From NCBI GenBank assembly GCA_029718625.1, contig CM056391.1, positions 8,833,615 to 8,897,614 of the forward strand: a stretch of 64,000 nt of DNA. The letters run 5' to 3'. The DNA comes from Synaphobranchus kaupii. Taxonomy: Eukaryota; Chordata; Actinopteri; Anguilliformes; Synaphobranchidae. Shown one piece after another: positions 52,245 to 61,690 of the stretch. Every line of letters starts with the position of its first letter. Position 1 is the first letter of the stretch. A model generated the notes under the pieces. The model saw nothing but the letters and a program-made list of their open reading frames with translations, ran no database searches and was not told where the DNA came from. A program made the translations under genes and the position numbers.

Positions 52245-54761
52245 TCATTTCTCCAGAGTCGACGTGGTCCTCGCTTGGTTGAATGTGATCTTTCTGAAGA
52301 GCAGGAAGGCGTCTACACACCACAGGCCTGTTGCCATCAAGCCCACTATCTGCCAATGGAGGGAAAGGAGAAACTGTAAAGCATTCTTAAAGCAAAAGCA
52401 AAAACAAAATGTCCGACAGCCCCACAGGAAATTCAATACATCTCAGAGCTGGTAGAGGGCAAGCGCTTTTTACACTTTCAGACAAAAAAAAAAGTGATAC
52501 ACTGGTTTAATGCCCAAGTGTGACAGAAGTACACTGCTGATCAGAATGATCTGGGCTGCATTCGAATCCAATTTAACACACTCCCTTCCCTTGCTCACTT
52601 CCCTCGAGGGAGCTATCTTGTGACGCAATTTGCTATGTGCAGCAAGCAAACTTAACAGGTGCTCTGCAAGGGAGGATTGACGAGAAACAAACAAAAACGG
52701 AACCGAACCGCCCACGCAACATTTCGGAAGTGCAACACCATAGAGTTGAAATGTGACCGCCACATAGTTCTGTGGTGACCGCTCACTTTTTCCATGTGTA
52801 GCATTGCATTGTGGGATTCCCTTCTTGCTGGAAGCTTGCATTTTATACCCTTGGGGGAAGGGAGGATAAACGAGGGAGCGAGGGAATATAATTACTCCCT
52901 CCCCTTTCTTAAATTGGATCCGAATCACACTTGGTGTGGCTGCCATATTTCATCCTGGCATTTCGGGGATTCCCCCCTTGAAGCAAGGGAAGGGAACGAC
53001 AGGAAGAAAGGATACATTTCGGATCCAAATGCAGCCCTGGTCTAGGCAGTAGGCCAGGTCCTAGGGAGTCTGGGCGTAGTGCCCCTGGGGTATAATGCAG
53101 CAAAAGGCCTAATCACGCATTCGCCAACAATAGCACTTGCTACCTTATCCTTGGTCCCTGCTGGGGTCTACTCTTTGTTACCACAAACCAGAGTGAACAC
53201 AAGAGGAATCACAGAATCACAGAATACTGGTCATTTCTGGGTTAACTTCAGTCAAGACCAGTAACAAGTCAAGTGTGAAAGCAACTTTAAGCTGCGTTTT
53301 AACATGGACTCACCCCACCTCCCAGAATTCCTTTGGGGGAGTGATGGGAGAGGGCGATTGTACTGATGATGAACATGAAGATGGCCGCAAAGATCGAGTT
53401 AAACACGTCCTGTGGGAAGAACAAAAGAGAATCATCTCAAAGCAGATAAAACGTACTTTCTGGGGTAACTGCCCTCTTGAACAAGGTACCTTAGCGGAAT
53501 TATAGGAAAACCTGAACTGAAGTAATGAAAGGCCAGGCACCCACAACAAGTTCATATCTCTCTAATAGTTTTTTCATTGTATTTTTCAAAAGTAGCAGGC
53601 AGGCTCCCTATAACACACACACGCACACGCACACGCACACGCACACACACACGCTTAATGCTATCTTCAGCTCCGTCCCTCAGAAAATCCCAACTCCATG
53701 GGTAGACGCAGTGTAAAAGGTATGCCATCTTACAATTAGAGGCCAGAAGAAGAAGGTGAATTTCTTGTTGAGTTTTAATATGTAGAGGATGAGCAGGGCA
53801 GCCGTGATCAGGAGCTCCATAAAGCTGGCAGCGATGTAAGGAGAGCCGGCCGCTGTTGCGAAACACACAAAGGCCACAAAGGAAGTCACCTGGAAAAAAA
53901 AAATAGCATGCAAGCAATTTCCGCAGTTACTATTCTGCACTCTTTCATTTAACATGTTATACCTCTTTGAGAAATCAGGCTTTGTTTACCGGAAGAGGCC
54001 GTGCCTTGGTTAACTAACTGAAGTAGAACTGGATGCTCCACGTGTGCTGATATCGGTCAGCATAACCCTGACGCTCCATGGATTGCAGTGCGTTTAAATA
54101 TCCACTAGAGGGCAGAGTGCAATACACTTCTGCAACCATTGTTAATGTTTTCATTACTGACATTAAGATTATTTGATATATCGAGCTCCTTCAAATATGC
54201 GAATTTCTTGAGAATGGCCTAGATCACCGTATGCAATCGCTGTCATCTCTGTACAGTTTTCTGTTAGTTCTAAACTCTCTCTAGAACTCGATAGGAGGAA
54301 TGTGACCGATGACCACAAGGTCAAAATGAGGAAAGGGAAAGGATGGGACCCTCCCTTTGCCAAAATCTGTCAATTCCAGAAAAGTAGCACATTCCAATAT
54401 AGCTTGTACTGCACTATTCTCAAGCATAATTGAGCTGTATATGACAGGTTAATGAGAATTAAGTACGATCCGTCAGTGAGTCACTCTTGCTTTTCAAACA
54501 AACTTAAAAAAAAAAAAGCATCATAGCTGGGGGAAATGAAGCTTATTTAACAAAATGTAAGCCTGAAGTTCATATTGTCGGCATATTCCTTCAAATACCA
54601 GACTGTCACTCCTTTTGGTGTTTGCCGGGTAAATGATTTAACCAACCGGCGCACCAGGACTTAAATAGCTATCAAAAGAAAACGGAAATGCAAAATCTTA
54701 CCAGCTCGCCAACCTTCAGCAAACCCCTGACGGACCTGAGAAAGGCCACATCATATTCCAT
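52245..54761 (-). CDS. CKLF/CMTM-like four-pass MARVEL protein
   Basis: Four phase-0 exons on the minus strand, 54702-54761, 53734-53889, 53314-53409 and 52245-52349, give 138 residues. The N-terminus MEYDVAFLRSVRGLLKVGEL is short. Helices 1 and 2 lie in exon 2 (SFVAFVCFATAAGSPYIAA, MELLITAALLILYILKLNKK, then FFWPLI). Helix 3 lies in exon 3 (VFNSIFAAIFMFIISTIALS, then GGG). Helix 4 lies in exon 4 (GLMATGLWCVDAFLLFRKITFN). The WPLI-x(2)-FNS, GGG, D-A/G-x-L-x-(F/Y)RK and FN landmarks resemble mammalian CKLF. Exon lengths 156 and 96 equal those of cmtm3. Position next to cmtm3 fits CKLF/CMTM1/CMTM2. Which mammalian gene is the ortholog cannot be settled here. The chemokine-like activity of mammalian CKLF should not be assumed. 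An intron 2 (CA/CG)n tract lies at 53613-53654. Confidence 0.88.
52551..53040. mobile_element. Nested MITE-like elements with GGGCTGCATTCGAATCC ends
   Basis: The left end ctgggctgcattcgaatcca is inverted at 53021-53040 (ggatccaaatgcagccctgg). A second inverted match to the left-end sequence (aaattggatccgaatcacac) lies internally at 52911-52930. This suggests one element nested in or fused with another. It lies in intron 3 of the CKLF-like gene. Confidence 0.6.
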
Positions 54762-55227
54762 GTTGACTGATTGCGATCCACCGTCCGAGGAAACGTCTTG
54801 CCGCGGTGATGTTTTTTGGCCTTACATCTATCTTTTCAGCACTTCCTGATCATACCATTTCCTTTCACGCTACAGTCGCAGGAAATTGTGACAGAAAAAC
54901 AGAAGATATTTTCATACAGGGAGGGCTGGTTGGTGCATCTCACAGACAGCAGCAAACATTTACAATCAGCTTAAACATACCAACACAGCAGCCGACTGGA
55001 TCCAATGGGTTTTAGTTCCACACATTTCATGTACAGTGACATATGTGATATTTGTCCTGTTTAGTGTTGGCATGTATATGCATGTAGTGTGTATATGTAC
55101 ATAACATATGCACACATACACATGTTTTTACCTTTTATTAAAATGCTTCAATAAAATTAAAATGTTTTATTAAGGCACAGAATACTTTACCAAAAATAAA
55201 CCAGCTTTTCCAGAAAACTGAGTAATC
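54762..55227. other. Upstream region of the CKLF-like gene
   Basis: Presumed promoter and 5' UTR of the minus-strand gene. No TATA box or other defined element can be supported. Confidence 0.35.
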
Positions 55228-55400
55228 CTGGGGGGTATTTCACAAAGCAGGATTACTGAGTTAGCTGGATAACTGCAGAGAAAAATCCGGAACGGCTCTT
55301 TTTACTTCAATCCATGTGCCAGATTTGGGAGCGTTCCGGGTTTTACTCAGTGCAGTTATCCGGCCAACTCCGTAATCCTGCTTTGCGGAATAGCCCCCAG
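55228..55400. mobile_element. Palindromic MITE, copy 2
   Basis: Same family as 40812-40977. It shares cacaaagcaggattactgag, ttagctggataactgca, the cagatttgggag centre and cagtgcagttatcc, with inverted ends (gggggtattt and the right-hand aatagccccc). Confidence 0.85.
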
Positions 55401-56265
55401 TTATGAGTCAAGACTCGATTAGGCCGCAGATTCAAATCTCTGGGTGGAGCTCTGCTTTTGCATCTTTGAGAGGGTCACTCTCTTTGTCCTGGTCACAGAG
55501 AGAGAATTAAAAAGGTGCCTGATTACAGGCTCTGCGGCCAGAGGGGAGTGGCCCCGTCATTTCGGTGAGTGGATATACGACACTCCCCGTGGCTCTAACA
55601 GGAAATGAAGCAGGGGTTTGAGTCACAACCCAATGACTCACCGCTTCACCTGAGGGTTTGCCCGCAAACCTGCCGCACACATGAAAGGCTGAAAGAGAAT
55701 GTGGTGGTTGTGATTCCTGCAGCAAGACAAGAAGAGACACCTGACCCCTCACTTTAAAAGTGCAGGGCGCTCAACCCATTACATCTCTAATACTCACCCA
55801 TGATCTTTTCCGCTCTTGCCTATAGAAGTATTTGAGAGTCATACAAAGATTGTTTAAAGACTGTAGACACAATAGATGTTTTCACTCAGGAGATTGCGCA
55901 ATAATATGTAATCAGCATAATCAATAAGTAGATTAATTAAAGGTAATAGACCAAGTAGTAAATTATATAATGATTATAATAGAGAGCACAAGAAACAATG
56001 GCACCACTATTAGGTTTGAATGTTTGAAGACCAGGTGATGGTGGGCGGACGCTCAAGGTCAGAGAGAGACAACTCAAGGTCGCGCCACTATCATCTCTAG
56101 GTGAAGAGTGATGAAAGGAGGGCCTGAGCACCGTGATGCAAATTTGTGAGCACTCATGTTTTAACTTCCTGTTCTCCTGTAAGAAACAGGATTTGCTATA
56201 TAATGCTGCACAGGGCTAATTGTTACCACTCACCACAGGTCATTTTGTGATGTTACCCGCCCCAG
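55401..56265. other. Intergenic
   Basis: No gene or bounded repeat recognised. Confidence 0.5.
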
Positions 56266-56425
56266 GACTTGGGGCCTGATTTACTAAGACATTTAGCGTG
56301 TGCAAAACCTTTTAGCACACGCAAAACCAATAACATGACCAATCATTTTTGCACCAATTATTTCTTGTGTTATTAAGTTTTGCGTGTGCTAAAAAGTTTT
56401 GAATTACCCGCACACTGTTGAAGAG
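56266..56425. repeat. Palindromic repeat related to the window's first 57 bp
   Basis: Begins gggcctgatttactaagaca. It carries ccttttagcacacgcaaaac and, 50 bp later, the inverse ttttgcgtgtgctaaaaagt. It is a short MITE-like hairpin element. Confidence 0.65.
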
Positions 56426-57378
56426 TAGTGAGATTATGTATTTTTGTTGAGTGCTATGGGCAATTGTGGCTTGCCAAACAAACATACAAGCACATTGACC
56501 AACCTTCCTTCAAAAGGAAAATATCAAAAACTTGCCCATTTTTCAATTAACCTATATGATGGGTAACAAAATTGTCCAGAATGCATGGATATATAATTTA
56601 AAAAAAAACATGAGCGATATAGTGTAGCACCAAGAGGCTTTAATCCTTTACATTTGACAGATCGTCACCGTATGTGGGGTTGTATCAGAAAATTATCATA
56701 ATTACTCAGTAGTTGCCATGAAATAACCAAACAAAAATCATCAATAGCATCTTTGGTTTGGAGAAGAATTATACTAAGGCACAGTGAGAACAAGCACACA
56801 CTGAAAACAGTGCTATCCCTTTAAGTGCAAGTTTGCTTCAGCATTATGAGTTCAAACTTCATGTACAGTACATGATAGCATATGTTGTAAAAGTGTAAAT
56901 ATCTGTTGCGTTCCTTCACCTGAGATACAGTGCAAAGCAAAGAAAAATATAAAAAAAATAAGGACTGGTTCTGCAAAGATTCCCTGTACCACATTTACAA
57001 CACTCCTGCCATTACATTGAACATGAATTGACTATAAGCCACAAGAAGTCAGTAAGTTATACTCCAGTGCATGTTACCAGTGACCAATCTCACCTATAGA
57101 TGTCAATGTATCTATGGGTGAAGTTAACACACGTGGCCTATATTAAATATAACATTAATGTGCACTGGCCTAAGCTCTGACAAACTGATATCAGTGTGTT
57201 TCCCCCCCTGCACAACGCTGACACACCACCACGAGATGGCACGGTGGCAGACCCTCGAAATTAAGTCAAAAGTGGCATCTGGAGTGGAAAAAACCCCCAC
57301 ATATTCTTAACAATAAGAATGGGCAGAACGGTAGACAAAGCATTGAACTATTTAGATTGAATGCGGAACTAGCCCCAC
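56426..57378. other. Intergenic, downstream of the SPATA2-like gene
   Basis: AT-rich. No gene recognised. It may include the SPATA2-like 3' UTR. Confidence 0.5.
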
Positions 57379-57533
57379 TGCTTTAGCCTGGTATACAGGT
57401 AGCGCCAGTTCTGCTTTAGCCTGTATACAGGTAGCGTATACAGGTAGCGCCATTTCTGCTTTAGCCTGTATACAGGCAGCGTATACAGCTAGCGCCAGTT
57501 CTGCTTTAGCCTGTATACAGGTAGCGCCTGTTC
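57379..57533. repeat. Minisatellite (33-45 bp units), about 4 copies
   Basis: The unit ctgctttagcctgtatacag plus gtagcg(tatacaggtagcg)ccattt starts at 57379, 57412, 57457 and 57502. The 45-bp units contain an internal repeat (tatacaggtagcg). It lies 28 bp beyond the SPATA2-like stop, probably in its 3' UTR. Confidence 0.9.
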
Positions 57534-57560
57534 TCCATGCCGCCCTCATTTCTGCTCCCG

Positions 57561-59732
57561 TTACACCATCACGTACTCCTGATCGTCCACATCGTCCCCG
57601 GGCTGCGGGGCACCGTAGGCGCTGGCCGGGATGTAGAAGGACCGCGGGGGCTCTTTGATGGTGTCGCACGCCGAGCCGTCCGCGCCGGGAACGCTCGGGC
57701 GCTCGCAGTTTCGGCAGCCGGAGATGCTGCAGAGGCTCACTTGGGAAGGGTGGCACATGATCGGCTGGGCCTCGTCTCGCGGGGAGCCGAGGGGCGCGGC
57801 CTTGCCGTCGCCGCGGCGACCCCTGTTGTCCTGCCACGCGGTCTCCTCCACGGGGGTACTTGAGGTCCGCGTCTGCGGGGTACTTGAGGTCCGCGTCCGC
57901 GGGGCGCTTCTGGTCCGCGTGGCAGTCCGTCACGGCCATTTTGCCCATCTTCTCCGCCAGCTCGGAGACGAGGCTCTCGTCCGCAGAGCCCTGGCTGTTC
58001 TCCGGCGCGGCTTGTGCGCCTCTGGGCCCCTGCGGGGGAGCGGGGGGTTTCGGCGTGGCGCGCCTCAGCCGGGGCGGAGTCTTTGTCCTCGGCGCGGGCG
58101 TCAGGCGGGCGTCTCTTCAGCTTCGGCGACGGCGCGGTTACGCCGGTGACCGGGCGGGACTCGGAGAGCCTTCCAGCTGATGCGGACGCGCCCTGATCGC
58201 CGAACACCACAGCGCCCCCTTTGGGGGTCCTCCTTCCCTTCTCCTGCTTTTCGGGACGGCCCTGCGGCTCTCTGAATATAGGCCTCTGTCGGAAGGCCAG
58301 GTCGGGGTAATTCTCCCGCATCTCGTTGATGGACCTGTCATCGGGCAACAAGTCGCGCGGTTCGGCCGCCTCGTCCCGGGGCTGGAAATCCAGGCGCCGG
58401 GGAGACGGCGCCGAATCCTCGTCCCCTCCTCCCGCCGTCCCGGCCAAAGCCTGGCCCTCCTCAGGAACGACCTCCTCCCCCGGATCTAACAGAGAGTGAC
58501 CGCTGTCCAACTCCTCCTCCCCGTTGACTTGGAGCGATGTACTCTCTCTCCCTGCGGATGCAGGCTCCTCCCCCGTCTCCGCCCCCACGCTTTCATTGGC
58601 CCCATAGAGGCTTTGGGGAGCCCGCGGGTACCTCAGCTGGAGGATTTCCGCACATTCCCAGGGCCCGTTTTGACCCATGACCTCTAGCAGATATTCACAC
58701 TCCTGCCGGGCTAGGAAGAGCTCAAAGCCCATCCGGGTGGCTCTTTCAGGGTCTGCGCTCTTGTCCAGCTTGTACTCCGTATCCGTTTCCGGGCGATACC
58801 CGATACTTTCAAGGATGCCTTTGACCATATTTTGTGGCAGCACTGGCTTGATCCAGTATACAAATGGGCCAGTAAAGGTCTGTTGGAAAGAGAGATGGTT
58901 ACTTCACTAACACAACCACAACAAAAATGTGTTTATTTAATAACAAAGCTTCAGTGGAATAGAAAACAAAGGCATGGTTTCAATATGGACAGCAGCATAT
59001 CTGCCTGACCTTTGCTGAAAAATAGCTAGCCCACCTACTGAGCTACTACACTATTTATTATAACACAATCAAAGCAGCTACTACTTTCACTTCCTTATAT
59101 TCATATTATATTCATAAAGGCACCCAAATACACCAGGAAATGTTTTCAGTATTGGGTGTGCTTTCTTTACTAGCAGTGACTTCGTATTTGGTGAATTCCC
59201 TTACCTGAAGAAACTGAGCTTTTTATGGAATAAGTCGGGCAAAATGTTAAAATACACGCAAACCTACTTTAACACAAAATGTTTTTTTAATACACCATAG
59301 GTATAGATTTACCTTGTTATTGAAGTAGAGAGCTCACTTTAAACTCAAGGCTAGTGTGTAGCTACTAGAACAGACCTGTTCCGTTTTTAAGTTTCGATTT
59401 ACCTTCAATGTTTTGATCTCCTTCTTCCAGGGAAAAAGAAAGAGGTTGACACAGAGAATCTCCAAAAGCTCAGTGGCTTTGACCAGCTCCTTGAGCACAT
59501 CCCGGCAGTCTCTCCTGCCGCCCGTCAGGCATTCGGACACAGTCTGGTAGAAGTCAAACACCGTGAACCTTGAATCTGGATCGCACTCTGCTAACAAAAA
59601 GCGCTTAGCCTTTTCTGTCTCCTGGCATAGGCTGAGATTGCCCTGCGGCCAAACCTGCTGGTAGTAGATCAAATAATCGTTGAAGACATCTTCGCGTGCA
59701 TTTTGCGTTTCTTCAACCATAACGCTCTTCAT
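57561..59732 (-). CDS. SPATA2-family protein (spata2/spata2l-like), frame broken twice
   Basis: Exon 1, 59403-59732, begins MKSVMVEETQ and ends VNLFLFPWKKEIKTLK. Exon 2 runs from 58879, beginning TFTGPFVYWIKPVLPQNM. The NLFL(Y/F)PWKKE-x(2)-(S/T)(I/L)K-T(Y/F)TGPFVY junction is diagnostic of the SPATA2 PUB-like domain, which binds CYLD and so links it to LUBAC in TNF/NF-kB signalling. Residues 111 to about 195 complete the domain (GFELFLARQECEYLLEVM); a long Pro/Glu/Arg-rich linker follows. The frame must change near 58035 (to AAPENSQGSADESLVSELAE) and again at a C run near 57855 (to VEETAWQDN), each by one extra or two missing bases. The last frame holds CSISGCRNCE, like the SPATA2 CSSSLCQRCD zinc motif, and ends DDQEYVMV at 57561. 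Without correction, the first frame runs on to 57737 as Arg/Pro-rich sequence. Errors in GC-rich sequence are likelier than a pseudogene. The paralogue (spata2 or spata2l) is undecided. Confidence 0.85.
58880..59402. other. Intron of the SPATA2-like gene
   Basis: GT donor next to 59403 and AG next to 58879 (minus strand). AT-rich with no embedded feature. Confidence 0.85.
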
Positions 59733-61449
59733 GGCTCAGCGATAACTCCTGTCTCGTTACAATGCCAGGAACAAGGAAGCGACGGACGCTGTGTGCAAAC
59801 TGTGGATGTGTTGGATGAGATGTTCAAAGGTGCGTTAAAAGCAAAGGCACAACCTATGTCGCTGGTTTTTAAACAGCTCCCAAGATGGGAACCAAGCAGT
59901 TGGGCGAAAGTGAAAGACGCTCTTAAATGTTACCTCCACCTCCTGCCAAATAGGAAGTGACTCTCGTTCAGACGTAACTGGTTCACCTCACATAGCCGAA
60001 TCCTAAATGTATGGGAAGAATTGTGCAGCAACAACAAACCTAAAATCGCCCTTTTGTTAATAAGTGATATGTAATGTACTAAAAAGTCTTTGAAACTCGC
60101 CTGACAAAGAGTCATGGTCTTGTTATTTCTATTTATCTGAAACATTCCGAGCAAATACAAGGAACAGACGGACTGCGTATTAAAACCACCATCATGCCCT
60201 GGTCTTCTCTCTTCAAATACTACTAGACTGTAATGCGACTGCCATCTAGCGAGAAGGGGATTAAATTGCAATGTCGTGTTGTCCGAAATGAAGGAAACAA
60301 ACAAATTATATTCTTCTATTTGACCGGCAGGTGGCACTATAGCAAAGGAAACCCACGTAGACGATACCAAGTAGGCCTAAGCCAAACGAGCCATTATCAG
60401 GTGCTTCTCGATTGCCTGAAACAAACCATCATAAAAGTAATGGAACAGGATGGTTTAAATTTTTAAACACGTTGTAGATGTGCTATTTTGCGATACTATT
60501 GAGTTACATAGTATAAGACTCTGCATTATAACCTAATTTATCAGAAGTAAAGAAAACACATTGGCTCTGACAGAGCCCTCTATTCAGAAAGACTTAGGGA
60601 ATTTATGCTATCAGCAGTGTGTTGCTAAGGAATATCGCCTTAAAATCTGCCCCAGCAGTCGATAACCAAAGTCATTAGTCTTCAGCTGAGTGCGAAACAT
60701 TTTTTAATTGTCTAGAAGACCAATTTGTAACCAAAACAGAAGAGACGAGAGGGGAAAGGATAATTGTAGTCTGAAAGGAAAGACCATCTTTCATGAACCC
60801 GCATGCCTTTTTGTCTTAGTTTAATGTTTTTATGTGGGCCAAAGGTTGTATTCTTTGGCGGAAGGATTGAGAACCACTGAACTTACAAGTTACTTTAATT
60901 TGCACTTTGGCACTGCGGTTTTCTTAACTGCAGACAAAGTGCTCCTTTTCTAAGCAGGCAGTGTAGCAGTCTTGGAGATAAACCGCGGTGTCTTTCGGAT
61001 ACTTCTGCATGTTTGCTGACAAGGGCATAATTACACAGGGTTAGTGAATACTAGGCCATGCACGTTCTCTCAATACTCACCGGGCATACTTACAGGACAC
61101 AGAAATGAAACCTGTTGTGTGAAATAGCCAGACAGTCATTCCCACGATGCCATCATTTTTCATGGCATTTTCCCCCTGTATTTGCACTATTTTAGAATCG
61201 AACCAGCATATCAGTTACCATTTTAATTTGGGTCTATGACAAACTTGGTTTCCATTGTTTTAAATGCCATTTTGTAGTAGCTTGACTCTACACTGTGCCC
61301 AATTATCACATTTCTGAATTAACACATGTACAGACTGTTGCCCCCTAAACTCCAAAGCCGGGCTCCCAGTCTTCCTGACGAAGAAAAAAAAAGAAGGTGT
61401 TTCCTGTTGTTGGGTGAGAGGCTGTATAAGATCACATTCAATTAAATTA
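59733..61449. other. Upstream of the SPATA2-like gene, intergenic
   Basis: Includes the presumed minus-strand promoter. No other gene recognised. ORFs are short and unmatched. Confidence 0.5.
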
Positions 61450-61690
61450 CATTCAGTTTTACTTGTATAGCTCTCCTCACAAAGGACCAATGTCTCAAAG
61501 CACTTTACAGATATTGTGGAGCCAGACCCCAGAGAGCGAGCCAAGGCAGAGATGGAAAACTGCTCTGGAGGAAGTAGAAATAGACCTTGGGAGATCCAAA
61601 TTCAGGGGCGGGGGCAGCCATCCACTCCTGCTAGACTGGGCAGGCCGGAGCTGAAGAAGGCTCCTTCCCAGAAGAGTATCAGGTGGGTAT
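61450..61690. repeat. Dispersed retroposon-like repeat
   Basis: Blocks attcagttttacttgtatag, caatgtctcaaagcacttta and cagagatggaaaactgctctg, then a GGGAGATCC-type segment, match a fish repeat I recognise as dispersed (related in its start to the 1340-1405 tail). No coding function is inferred. Confidence 0.55.

Noticed and set aside
57737..58035. Arg/Pro-rich C-terminus of the SPATA2-like ORF in its first frame
   Set aside because: The neighbouring frames give normal-looking protein with the SPATA2-type cysteine motif; the Arg/Pro text is what GC-rich DNA gives out of frame.
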